From: JAUIET01 sp964352475
Lineage (GTDB): Bacteria; Pseudomonadota; Gammaproteobacteria; Pseudomonadales; JAUIET01
DNA: 64,000 nt
Direction of reading: 5' to 3'
Assembly (NCBI GenBank): GCA_964352475.1
Contig: CAYGSL010000004.1
Location: 1-64,000 of the forward strand
The notes below the pieces were generated by a model, which saw nothing but the letters and a program-made list of their open reading frames with translations, did no database searches and was not told the origin of the DNA. Numbering within the stretch: the first letter of the stretch is position 1; the number at the start of each line of letters is the position of its first letter. Shown piece by piece: positions 43,762 through 52,758 of the stretch. The position numbers and the translations under genes were made by a program.

Positions 43762-44784
43762 CTAACCGACTCCGATCACATCCAAAACCTTCTCGGGCTT
43801 CAACTCCACCAAACACTTCATATGCCCAAGCGGACACTCTCGTTCAAAACAAGGCCCACAATCCACCGGAATAGACAACGCCGAATTATTTTGACCTAAC
43901 GGTGGCGTAAAGCCCGCCGACGTGGAGCCGTAAACTGCAACCAGCGGTTTACCCAGTGCCGCCGCAATATGCATAAGACCCGAGTCATTCGTCACAAAGC
44001 GGTCACACAGTGACATGGCATGAATCGCTTCACTCAAGCTTGTTTTGCCCGCAAGGTTCACACAAGCTCCGCGCTTTTCCTCTGGCAGCGCTTGTACAAT
44101 ATTATTTGCCACCGCTTCATCGTTCGCAGAACCAAATATTAGCACCTGCTCACCAGCATCAATACGCGCTGCGGCCACCGTCGCATAGTGAGCCTCCGGC
44201 CAACGCTTCGCCGGCCCAAATTCTGCACCAGGGCACAGGCCGAGTTTCGCCATATTAGAATCAAGAGAAAACTTCTCGCACAACGGCGCAAGTAATTCTT
44301 CATTGATCTGCAACGCAGGTTTGGATATTTCAGCAATGTCATCGGGTGCATCGCCTTGTTCATTTGCCAGCGCCACGTAGCGTTGAATCATGTAAGGAAA
44401 ACGTTCTTTGTCCAGCAAACGAAGATCGTTCAACAGGCCGTAACGCATCTCTCCTCGCCAGCCAGTGCGAACGGATATACCCGCAAACCAGGGCACCAAG
44501 GCAGACTTCCAGGAATTCGGTAAGACATACGCTCTATCATACGCAGAGGATTTGAGCTGCTTGCCCAACTTGCGACGCGCCATTAAATCAAATTGACCGT
44601 GACCCAGTGGCATGCGTATAGCGTGACGTACTTCTGGCATGGCAGCCAGCAATGGCTCGCTCCAGGCAGGCGCGAGCACATCTATGTGAGCGTCAGGGTT
44701 GGCCTTCTTCAGCGCAATGTACAGAGTTTGCGACATCACCATATCGCCAACCCAGGATGGACCTACGATTAATGTGGCGCTCAT
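43762..44784 (-). CDS. waaF: LPS heptosyltransferase II
   Basis: Adds the second inner-core heptose. The 340-residue GT9 protein begins TLIVGPSWVGDMVMSQTLYIALK, with VLPNSWKSALVPWFAGISVRTGWRGEMRYGLLND, the classical WaaF acceptor region (about 93-126), and VTNDSGLMHIAAALGKPLVAVYGSTSA as donor motif. The C-terminus ends with the cysteine motif CGPCFERECPLGHMKC, a family hallmark. It is last in a gspE-glnE-ilvE-waaF minus-strand run, 25 nt after ilvE. waaF beside ilvE and glnE is the Pseudomonas order as recalled. Confidence 0.96.
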   Translation of the reverse strand: MSATLIVGPSWVGDMVMSQTLYIALKKANPDAHIDVLAPAWSEPLLAAMPEVRHAIRMPLGHGQFDLMARRKLGKQLKSSAYDRAYVLPNSWKSALVPWFAGISVRTGWRGEMRYGLLNDLRLLDKERFPYMIQRYVALANEQGDAPDDIAEISKPALQINEELLAPLCEKFSLDSNMAKLGLCPGAEFGPAKRWPEAHYATVAAARIDAGEQVLIFGSANDEAVANNIVQALPEEKRGACVNLAGKTSLSEAIHAMSLCDRFVTNDSGLMHIAAALGKPLVAVYGSTSAGFTPPLGQNNSALSIPVDCGPCFERECPLGHMKCLVELKPEKVLDVIGVG

Positions 44785-44809
44785 TTTTGCGTGCCTTGCG
44801 CTTAACTAT

Positions 44810-45736
44810 TTATTCGACCGGTGTCAGCCACTCCGGGTATTGCTCTCTGCGGCCACGCACCTGGTCGAAAAACAAGGTTTGCAACTGCATGGTCAGCGGT
44901 CCGCGAACGCCCTTGCCAATCTGGCGCCCATCAACTTCGCGAATAGGTAATACTTCGGCCGCAGTACCGGTAAAGAATGCCTCATCAGCAATGTACACTT
45001 CATCGCGGGTGATACGCTTTTCTTCAACGGTATAGCCTAATTCAGCGGCTAGCTGAAAGATGCAATTACGGGTTATTCCGTCCAGACATGACGTCAGCTC
45101 AGGCGTATAGATTCGACCGTCGCGCACAACGAAAATATTCTCGCCACTGCCTTCGGCAACATAACCTTCCGGGTCCAATAGCATAGCTTCATCTGCACCG
45201 CACTCTATCGCTTCGCGCAATGCAAGAATCGAATTGATGTACTGGCCGTTCGCTTTTGCTTTGCACATGGCAATGTTGACGTGATGGCGGGTGTAGGACG
45301 AAGTGCGAACTTTAATACCTTTTTCCATCGCGTCTGGCCCCATATAGGAAGGCCAGTCCCAGGCGGCGATCGCCACACGGGTAGACAATAGCTCTGCGCG
45401 TATGCCCATTTGCTCCGAGCCATGAAATACAACAGGTCGCAGATAGCCTTCTTTCAAACCATTTGCTTTCACTACATCAAGCTGGGCCTGATTTAACTCT
45501 TCTTCGCTGAAAGGAATCTTGAGACCCACAATGTGGGCGCTTCTGAATAGCCGTTGGGTGTGATCTTGCAGTCGGAAGATGCAGGTTCCGTTATTTTCCG
45601 TATGGTAGGCGCGTACACCTTCAAACACCCCCAGCCCATAATGCAGGGTATGGGTAAGTACGTGCACTTGCGCATCACGCCAATCAACCAATTCTCCGTC
45701 GAACCAGATTTTGCCATCTTTATCTGCAAACGACAT
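44810..45736 (-). CDS. ilvE: Branched-chain amino acid aminotransferase
   Basis: PLP-dependent class IV aminotransferase for the last step of Leu, Ile and Val synthesis. The ATG at 45736 has GGAGGAG 7 nt upstream and gives 308 residues, like E. coli IlvE; a frame from 45856 would overlap glnE and adds 40 unlikely residues. Motifs include HTLHYGLGVFEGVRAY (about 28-43), MCKAKANGQYINSILA with the PLP Lys, and DEAMLLDPEGYVAEGSGENIF. The glnE stop is only 4 nt upstream, so translation is coupled. It is co-transcribed with waaF. Confidence 0.97.
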   Translation of the reverse strand: MSFADKDGKIWFDGELVDWRDAQVHVLTHTLHYGLGVFEGVRAYHTENNGTCIFRLQDHTQRLFRSAHIVGLKIPFSEEELNQAQLDVVKANGLKEGYLRPVVFHGSEQMGIRAELLSTRVAIAAWDWPSYMGPDAMEKGIKVRTSSYTRHHVNIAMCKAKANGQYINSILALREAIECGADEAMLLDPEGYVAEGSGENIFVVRDGRIYTPELTSCLDGITRNCIFQLAAELGYTVEEKRITRDEVYIADEAFFTGTAAEVLPIREVDGRQIGKGVRGPLTMQLQTLFFDQVRGRREQYPEWLTPVE

Positions 45737-45740
45737 GCTC

Positions 45741-48710
45741 TCACTCCTCCAAAAGCGCGGTCCAGGCTTCCCGCACAAAACGTATTTCCGAACCAAATTG
45801 TTCGCTGTCGACAATAGAATCCTGATCTTGCAAGCTTTGCTGATGCAAACACGCACGGTACGCTATGTAGGCAGAGCGGAGTTGTTCGGCTCGTTCGGCC
45901 GGAACAATCGCGAATTCCTGCAAGGCATCCAGAATACGGATATTGTCTGAATACTCGCACACGGCGGCCTGTTCTGAGGCATGCGCGAGAACCGCATATT
46001 GAACCATAAATTCAATATCAACTATACCTCCAGAACTGTGTTTAAGGTGAAACTGGCCTTCCGGCAATTGCTTAACGAGGTGATCGCGCATCTTTTCCCG
46101 CATTTCGATCACTTGTTCTTTCAGCGGCTCGTGTGCGCGCACCTGAGTAAGTAGCTCGACTCGCGTTTTTTCAAACCACTCAACCAGACCAGCGTCACCC
46201 GCCACAGCCCTGGCTCTGACCAGAGCTTGATGCTCCCAGGTCCAGGCCTTACTCGCCTGATAATCCATGTAACCCTTTGTTGAAGTCACCAATAGACCGG
46301 AATTGCCAGAGGGGCGAAGACGCATATCTATCTCGTAAACCTGGCCCAGGGCGGTGCGCGTGTTGAGAAAATGTATGATTCGTTGCCCCAGGCGAGTGTA
46401 GTAGGTGGCACTATCAAGGCTGGATTTGCCGTTTGAGGCTACGTTCGGGTCTGCGTCGTATACAAACACCAGATCGAGGTCTGAACCGTGGCTCAACTCC
46501 AGCCCACCGAGCTTGCCATAAGCCAGAATCACAAAGCGCTTATTGGCCGCACTGCTGCCTGGCAGATCGCCGTACTTGCTGGTGATATCACCCCAGGCTA
46601 GTTCCAACACGTAATCCAGCAAGGCTTCAGCGATGTAGCTTAGAAAGTCACTTACTTTCATCAACGGCAATGCACCGCTCAGTTCAGCAGCTGCTACCCG
46701 CAGGCTTTGAGAACGTTTGAAGTATCGCATCTGCTCCATCTGCGCTTCGGTATCAGCCGGATCAATTCTCAGCATATGCTGGCGCAGGCTGGAGCGTACT
46801 TCTTCCCGATCAGGTGGCTGATACAAGCTGCGCGGATCTATCAACTCATCTAACAGTAAAGGGTGTTGCACCAGCTTTCGGGTGATATACGCGCTGCCAG
46901 CACACAATTGCACCAGGTGTTTTAATGCTTGCGGATTTTCATAGAGTAATACCAGGTAGGCCGAGCGGCGCAGTACAGCGTCTATCACCCGGAGTGTGCC
47001 TTGCAGGGCAAGCAAAGGGTGTGCGCATTCCTTGCATTCGGACATCAGGGCAGGCATTACTTTGTCCAGTCGCTCTCTGGCCACTGTTTGCAAATTGATT
47101 ACCTTTTCCTGGCGCTTGAAATCGATGAGTTGCTGTAAGAATTCATCCGCCTGCTCTGCCTGGTTGCTTTCCGGACTTTGCTGGCTATTGCGTTCAGCAA
47201 CAATATCCATCCATAGACTGATGTCTTGCTCAGCCGCTGAGACTTCCTGGTCACTTTCATCACCGCCGTTATCGATAATGGCATCAAAATGGCTACGCAC
47301 ATTGTTGCGCAAAATGTTCAGATGTTCGTTAAACGAATTCCAGTCCACAAAACCCATTGCCAATGCCAGTCGTAATCTGCCTACCTCGTCTCTGGGCAGT
47401 CGCTGGGTCTGCTCGTCTCTATAGGCTTGCAAGGCGTGCTCAACATTACGCAAGAACTCATACGCTTCCAGTAATTCATCAACGGCGCTTGCAGGTAAAA
47501 GCTCGCGCTCTTTAAGCTCTGGAAGTATGCGAGCAAGCTCTCGATACTGAAGGTTTTTATCACGGCCACCGTGAACCAATTGAAACACTTGAGCGGTGAA
47601 TTCAATTTCGCGAATACCACCCGCACCCAGTTTGATGTTGTCTTTCAAGCCTTTGCGATTGACTTCCCTGACAATCATATTTTTCATCGACCGCAAGCTG
47701 TCGATCACACTGAAGTCGATGTAGCGACGATAGGTAAACGGCTGCAGCATAGACATCAGGGCTTGTCCGACCTCTTTGTCACCCGCCACCACACGGGCTT
47801 TGATCATCGCGTACCGCTCCCAGTCGCGGCCCTGATTCTGATAGTACTCCTCCAGTGCAGCGCTACTGTGTACCAGCGCGCCACTATCGCCATAAGGTCG
47901 AAGTCGCATGTCAACGCGAAACACGAAACCGTCACTGGTTCGCTCATCCAGTGTTTTTATCAGGCGCCGACCCAGGTCGATAAAGAATTCCTGATGGCTA
48001 AGATATTTACCGTTCTTGTTTATCTCACCGGCGGCTTCATAGGCAAAGATTAAATCAATGTCTGAAGAAAGATTCAGCTCTTCAGCGCCGAGCTTGCCCA
48101 TACCAACAACGATTAATCGCATGGGCCGGCCATCAGCGGTCAACGGTGTACCCCAGCGCTGACAGCACATCGCGTAGTTGGCATCCAGCGCCGACTCAAT
48201 ACACACATCAGCCAGGTGGCTTAGTTCCGACGTCACTTGCTGCATATCGCATAAGCGATTCGAGTCTCGCCATATCAGTCGCAGCATTTGCATGTTGCGA
48301 AACTTCCTCAATGAACGAGATAGATCTGCTTGAACTTGCGTATCATCTTCTGTCTCTCTCAAATCAACGTCAAGAGAATCAGGTTCATTAGTGTTTGAAA
48401 ACCCAGACAGTTCACGAAATTGTTCCCGATAAAGCGCCTTGTTGTAATCCCGATCCAGCTCGCCCGACTTCATCATTTGCAAGGCCGCATCTGGAAAACG
48501 AACAATAGTGTCGGCACAAAATTCACTAAGCGCCAGCAGCCTGGCCAGCTGCTTGCAGTGAGAGGGGTTTGAATTCAGGTGGTTCAGTATTGTTGCGGCA
48601 ATATTGTCGTCAATTTGCTCTGCCAGCTGCGCTTCAAATTTTGCAAGCGCGGGCCACAATAACTCCGGAATCTCTGCACGCGGCAGAATACCTGTCGCGT
48701 CAATCTCCAT
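45741..48710 (-). CDS. glnE: Glutamine synthetase adenylyltransferase/adenylyl-removing enzyme
   Basis: Bifunctional regulator that deadenylylates (N-terminal half) and adenylylates (C-terminal half) glutamine synthetase in response to PII and glutamine. The chosen ATG at 48710 gives 989 residues. Two nucleotidyltransferase active sites are visible, LSSDIDLIFAYE (about 220) in the removing half and HGSDLDLVFVYD (about 750) in the transferase half, each followed by a DMRLRPYG/DMRLRPSG motif. The frame could extend to 48782, but this would run deep into the ATPase gene. The chosen start overlaps that gene by 11 nt. No strong ribosome-binding site was seen. Confidence 0.96.
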   Translation of the reverse strand: MEIDATGILPRAEIPELLWPALAKFEAQLAEQIDDNIAATILNHLNSNPSHCKQLARLLALSEFCADTIVRFPDAALQMMKSGELDRDYNKALYREQFRELSGFSNTNEPDSLDVDLRETEDDTQVQADLSRSLRKFRNMQMLRLIWRDSNRLCDMQQVTSELSHLADVCIESALDANYAMCCQRWGTPLTADGRPMRLIVVGMGKLGAEELNLSSDIDLIFAYEAAGEINKNGKYLSHQEFFIDLGRRLIKTLDERTSDGFVFRVDMRLRPYGDSGALVHSSAALEEYYQNQGRDWERYAMIKARVVAGDKEVGQALMSMLQPFTYRRYIDFSVIDSLRSMKNMIVREVNRKGLKDNIKLGAGGIREIEFTAQVFQLVHGGRDKNLQYRELARILPELKERELLPASAVDELLEAYEFLRNVEHALQAYRDEQTQRLPRDEVGRLRLALAMGFVDWNSFNEHLNILRNNVRSHFDAIIDNGGDESDQEVSAAEQDISLWMDIVAERNSQQSPESNQAEQADEFLQQLIDFKRQEKVINLQTVARERLDKVMPALMSECKECAHPLLALQGTLRVIDAVLRRSAYLVLLYENPQALKHLVQLCAGSAYITRKLVQHPLLLDELIDPRSLYQPPDREEVRSSLRQHMLRIDPADTEAQMEQMRYFKRSQSLRVAAAELSGALPLMKVSDFLSYIAEALLDYVLELAWGDITSKYGDLPGSSAANKRFVILAYGKLGGLELSHGSDLDLVFVYDADPNVASNGKSSLDSATYYTRLGQRIIHFLNTRTALGQVYEIDMRLRPSGNSGLLVTSTKGYMDYQASKAWTWEHQALVRARAVAGDAGLVEWFEKTRVELLTQVRAHEPLKEQVIEMREKMRDHLVKQLPEGQFHLKHSSGGIVDIEFMVQYAVLAHASEQAAVCEYSDNIRILDALQEFAIVPAERAEQLRSAYIAYRACLHQQSLQDQDSIVDSEQFGSEIRFVREAWTALLEE

Positions 48711-50493
48711 TATCTGGAGCGGGCGCAACACGCATGACTTCGGAGATGGTTGTGTCACCAACGCCCACCTTTTGTGCGCCACTTAGTCGAAGCGTTCGCA
48801 TCCCTTCACGCATTGCAGAGTTTCTAAGCTGGGCGACATCACAGCTTGAAGTAATGTGCTTGTTCATGCTCTCGTTGAGCGGCATGACTTCATAAATACC
48901 CTGGCGACCAAGATAACCAGTGTTTCTACATTCCAGGCAGCCTGCTGCAGTGTACATCGCCGTTGGCGCATTCACTTTCCATGGGTGAGTCAGCTGTTGC
49001 CATGCCTGCTCATCCAGCTCGGTTGATTGCTTGCAGTGCGGGCACAAGGTTCGCACCAGCCGCTGCGCCATAACGCCCAACACGGTGGCTTTAATTAGAT
49101 AGGCGGGCACACCCAGCTCTAACAATCGTGTTACTGCGCTAGGGGCATCATTGGTATGCAATGTAGACAATACCAGATGACCAGTCAGCGAGGCTTGTAT
49201 CGCCATCTCCGCTGTTTCAAGGTCACGTATCTCACCAACCATGATGATGTCAGGGTCCTGGCGTAACAGCGCTCTAACACCACTGGCAAAATCCAGATTT
49301 ATGTTTTGCTGCACCTGCATCTGATTAAATGCAGGTTCCACCATTTCTATGGGGTCTTCAATGGTGCACAGGTTTACATCAGGTGTTGCCAACTGCTTGA
49401 GCGTGGAATACAGCGTTGTCGTTTTACCCGACCCGGTTGGCCCGGTGACAAGAATAATGCCATGCGGTTTCGCCGTCATTGTATTCCAGCGTTTGTAGTC
49501 CTCATTGGCCAGACCCAACTCGGCGAAGCTTTTCAGCAACACGTCGGGGTCAAAGATTCTCATCACCAGCTTCTCGCCAAACGCAGTAGGTAGGGTTGAT
49601 AAACGCAGTTCAACTTCCACACCGTCCGGACTTACTGTTTTCAGTCGACCGTCTTGCGGACGGCGCTTTTCAGCAACATCCATGCGACCAAGAATCTTGA
49701 TACGACTGGTGACCGCAGTGACCACTTGCATGGGCAGCTCATAAACCGGGCAAAGCACGCCGTCGATTCGAAAACGCACGTTGCCTTGCTCTCGTCGCGG
49801 CTCGATGTGAATATCACTGGCACGCTGCTCAAAGGCGTATTGAAACAACCAGTCAACAATATTAACGATGTGCTGGTCATTGGCGTCCGGGTCTTTGAGT
49901 TGGCCCAGTTCAAGCATCTGCTCCAGATTGGCTAGTCCGGCGCCGGCTTTGTGGCCTTCGGAGGTATAACTGCTAACCGATCTGGCCAGTGTATAAAATT
50001 CAACCTGATAACGCTGAATATCCGCCGGGTTGGCAATAACCCGGGTGATGTGTTTTCGCAGCACGTGTTGCAGGTCTGCTTCCCAATCCGACACAAACGG
50101 CTCAGTGCTGGCAATCACCACTTCGTCTTGTGTGACCTTCAGCGCCAATATGTTGTGGCGCTGCGCGAACGCAAATGACATCACGCCGGTTACCGTACTT
50201 ACATCGATCTTCAATGGATCAATATGGACCACTTCCTGGCCCGCTTTACGGCCAATCCATTCCAGCAAGCTCTCAATACTCAGGTTCGTGCCCGGGTTGG
50301 CAAGGTCCTCAAGGCGTTGATCTGCAAGGTAATTCAATAAACTCTTGGCCGCGTCCTGGCTACTTCTAGCGCCGCTGCGCAACCGCTCTGCATCCGCTTC
50401 TGACAAACGCTGATCGGTCGCCAGATCATGCAACAGCATGTGCAGATCAAGATAAATGTCCCGGTTACCGGTACTACTGGCGGGTTCGGCCAT
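48700..50493 (-). CDS. GspE/PulE/PilB-type secretion ATPase, orphan
   Basis: A 597-residue hexameric traffic ATPase. The N-terminal domain (about 1-190) is GspE-N-like but with poor match to the c-di-GMP-binding MshE motif. The ATPase core has GPTGSGKTTTLYSTLKQL (Walker A, about 355), the Asp box EDPIE, VGEIRDLETAEMAIQASLTGHLVLSTLHTND (Walker B and His box), and a zinc tetracysteine of CPHC...CLEC near the end. No secretin, pseudopilin or platform protein lies nearby, so the system it drives is elsewhere. It overlaps glnE by 11 nt and starts the minus-strand operon. GspE versus PilB cannot be decided by eye. Confidence 0.88.
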   Translation of the reverse strand: MAEPASSTGNRDIYLDLHMLLHDLATDQRLSEADAERLRSGARSSQDAAKSLLNYLADQRLEDLANPGTNLSIESLLEWIGRKAGQEVVHIDPLKIDVSTVTGVMSFAFAQRHNILALKVTQDEVVIASTEPFVSDWEADLQHVLRKHITRVIANPADIQRYQVEFYTLARSVSSYTSEGHKAGAGLANLEQMLELGQLKDPDANDQHIVNIVDWLFQYAFEQRASDIHIEPRREQGNVRFRIDGVLCPVYELPMQVVTAVTSRIKILGRMDVAEKRRPQDGRLKTVSPDGVEVELRLSTLPTAFGEKLVMRIFDPDVLLKSFAELGLANEDYKRWNTMTAKPHGIILVTGPTGSGKTTTLYSTLKQLATPDVNLCTIEDPIEMVEPAFNQMQVQQNINLDFASGVRALLRQDPDIIMVGEIRDLETAEMAIQASLTGHLVLSTLHTNDAPSAVTRLLELGVPAYLIKATVLGVMAQRLVRTLCPHCKQSTELDEQAWQQLTHPWKVNAPTAMYTAAGCLECRNTGYLGRQGIYEVMPLNESMNKHITSSCDVAQLRNSAMREGMRTLRLSGAQKVGVGDTTISEVMRVAPAPDNGD

Positions 50494-50716
50494 TGTGGTT
50501 CTCTGGGCGACTCTAAAAGGTCAAGATTAAGTGGCTGGCTGGGCGCCTTGGCAGCAAGCTATTCGCGACGCTGTATTTTCTTCAAGTGTCGCACGATTTA
50601 CGATCTAATTCTAGCAAACTACATGCGATTTAACATCTAAGCGTCTGTTTCTAAATACATTCGTTTTCTTTTTAACCTGAGCCTTAATAGTTCTAGAAAC
50701 TGTCTGGCAGCCCCCC

Positions 50717-50722
50717 TATACT
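50717..50722 (+). promoter_or_regulatory. Candidate -10 element upstream of the phosphate-transport genes
   Basis: TATACT lies 30 nt before the PhoU-like start, a position suited to a short leader. No good -35 is found at 16-18 nt, and no clear Pho box is visible, so activator-dependent expression is possible. Confidence is low. Confidence 0.3.
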
Positions 50723-50751
50723 CGTCTTTTTTCCGATAAGAGACAATAACA

Positions 50752-51429
50752 ATGGCATCGCCAACTATCGCGTCATTATTTGGCCGGTCTCCCATCAAGC
50801 CCATTCAAACGCACATGGAAACGGTGTGTGAATGTGTCGCATTATTGAGCGAATTTCTGGCCAATGTCATCAATGAGGACTGGGAGAAAGTCAACGAGTG
50901 CGGCAAACAAGTGGTAAAGCTTGAAAAAGACGCTGACAAGAAAAAAATGTCGATACGCAAGCACTTGCCCAATGGCTTGTTCCTGCCGGTAAACCGCGGC
51001 GATCTCCTTGAACTGTTAACCTCGCAGGATCGACTGGCAAATCGCACTAGAGATATAACAGGTTTAGTATGGGGTCGAAAAATGACTATTCCTGCCAGTA
51101 TGCAGGAAAAAATGACGGATTATGTGAGTACCGCTGCTCAATCTTCACGCTATGCATTGGAAGCTATTGAAGAACTGGATGAACTGCTCAGCACGGGCTT
51201 TAGCGGAATGGAGCTAAAACGCGTCGCTGAAATTTTGGATAAATTAGATAAGGCAGAACACAGCAATGACAAGCAACAAATAAAGTTGCGTGCAGCGCTG
51301 TTCAAGCTTGAAGCGGAGCTGCCGCCAGTCGATGTAATGTTTTTGTATCAAATTATCGACAAGATCGGCGGTCTTGCAGACACAGCTCAACAGGTTGGCA
51401 GCCGTCTCAGATTGCTGATGGCCAAATAA
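50752..51429 (+). CDS. PhoU-like DUF47 family protein (TIGR00153)
   Basis: A 225-residue all-helical protein related to PhoU, typically encoded beside PiT-type phosphate transporters and thought to regulate them. It opens with PTIASLFGRSPIKPIQTHMETVCECV, characteristic of the family, and has helical repeats rich in Lys/Glu, including KLEKDADKKKMSIRKHLPNGLFLPVNRGDLLELL (about 62-95). Length is typical. The transporter gene follows 54 nt downstream on the same strand. Family-level assignment is strong; the regulatory mechanism is not visible in the sequence. Confidence 0.92.
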   Translation: MASPTIASLFGRSPIKPIQTHMETVCECVALLSEFLANVINEDWEKVNECGKQVVKLEKDADKKKMSIRKHLPNGLFLPVNRGDLLELLTSQDRLANRTRDITGLVWGRKMTIPASMQEKMTDYVSTAAQSSRYALEAIEELDELLSTGFSGMELKRVAEILDKLDKAEHSNDKQQIKLRAALFKLEAELPPVDVMFLYQIIDKIGGLADTAQQVGSRLRLLMAK

Positions 51430-51483
51430 GAAAACAGTTTCTAACACTTACTCTAAATAAACGATTTACCGGGGCGCTTTTCG

Positions 51484-52758
51484 ATGGAAGTAATAACTGA
51501 ACACGCCACAATTCTGCTAATTATGGCAGCAGCTTTTGGATTCTTCATGGCATGGGGTATTGGCGCGAACGACGTTGCCAATGCAATGGGGACCTCCGTT
51601 GGCTCCAAGGCGCTCACCATCAAGCAGGCTATCTTCATCGCGATCATATTCGAATTCGCTGGCGCGTTTCTCGCCGGCGGCGAGGTAACCTCCACCATAC
51701 GTAAAGGCATTATTGAATCTTCCGCTATTGAAGGCTCTCCAGACCTATTAGTGTTCGGGATGATGGCCTCACTACTCGCTGCAGGGACCTGGCTGTTAGT
51801 TGCCAGCATGGCTGGCTGGCCTGTCTCAACCACGCATTCTATTGTAGGCGCCCTCGTTGGTTTTGCCGTAGTAGGCCTTGGCTTTGACGCGGTTCAATGG
51901 GGCAAAGTGAGTTCCATCGTTGCCAGCTGGGTAGTTTCTCCCGTGCTCGCAGGCACCATGGCGTTTCTGCTGTTCATGAGTGTGCAGAAACTTGTACTGG
52001 ATACCGACGACCCTTTCAAGAACGCCAAGAAATGGGTACCGATGTACATGTTTTTGGTTGGCTGGATGATCAGCATGGTCACCTTAACCAAAGGCCTGAA
52101 GCACGTTGGCCTGGATTTTACCTACGGCCAGAGTATGGGAATCGCCACCCTGGTAGGGCTAGGCGTAGTCGCTATCGGCGTATTCTTGCTCCGTCGTATT
52201 CAACCAGACGAAGCTCTGGAAGAACGCAGTGGTTACCGCTTCGCCAACGTGGAACGAGTATTCGGCATTTTGATGATTTTCACGGCCAGCGCCATGGCCT
52301 TTGCGCACGGTTCAAATGACGTGGCCAATGCCATAGGTCCGCTAGCGGCCATTGTTAGCGTCATTTCCTCGGGAGGGGAAGTTGCCGCTAAATCTGCATT
52401 ACCAATATGGATACTGGTACTTGGTGGCGGTGGCATCGCGATCGGCTTGGCGACTTACGGCTTCAGGGTGATGGCCACCATTGGCAGAAAGATCACCGAG
52501 TTAACACCCACAAGAGGCTTCGCCGCCGAGCTGGCCGCGGCCTGCACCGTGGTTCTGGCATCAGCAACAGGCCTGCCTATCTCTACGACTCATACGCTGG
52601 TAGGCGCGGTTTTGGGTGTTGGTTTAGCGCGAGGCATTGCCGCATTGAATTTGCGTGTGGTGGGCACTATCTTTGTATCATGGCTGGTTACTCTTCCCGC
52701 CGGCGCAGGTCTGACCATTTTGTTTTTCTTTATCCTAAGAGCTATATTTGGTGGCTAA
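51484..52758 (+). CDS. pit: PiT-family inorganic phosphate transporter
   Basis: Low-affinity phosphate (metal-phosphate) symporter of the inner membrane. The 424-residue protein has about ten hydrophobic segments and the duplicated family signature: MAWGIGANDVANAMGTSVGSKAL near the N-terminus and AFAHGSNDVANAIGPLAAI near residue 275, plus two GLPISTTH / GWPVSTTHS motifs marking the inverted halves. It is paired with the PhoU-like gene upstream. Its end overlaps the argE start by a few nucleotides, which would couple argE to the phosphate genes. Confidence 0.96.
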   Translation: MEVITEHATILLIMAAAFGFFMAWGIGANDVANAMGTSVGSKALTIKQAIFIAIIFEFAGAFLAGGEVTSTIRKGIIESSAIEGSPDLLVFGMMASLLAAGTWLLVASMAGWPVSTTHSIVGALVGFAVVGLGFDAVQWGKVSSIVASWVVSPVLAGTMAFLLFMSVQKLVLDTDDPFKNAKKWVPMYMFLVGWMISMVTLTKGLKHVGLDFTYGQSMGIATLVGLGVVAIGVFLLRRIQPDEALEERSGYRFANVERVFGILMIFTASAMAFAHGSNDVANAIGPLAAIVSVISSGGEVAAKSALPIWILVLGGGGIAIGLATYGFRVMATIGRKITELTPTRGFAAELAAACTVVLASATGLPISTTHTLVGAVLGVGLARGIAALNLRVVGTIFVSWLVTLPAGAGLTILFFFILRAIFGG

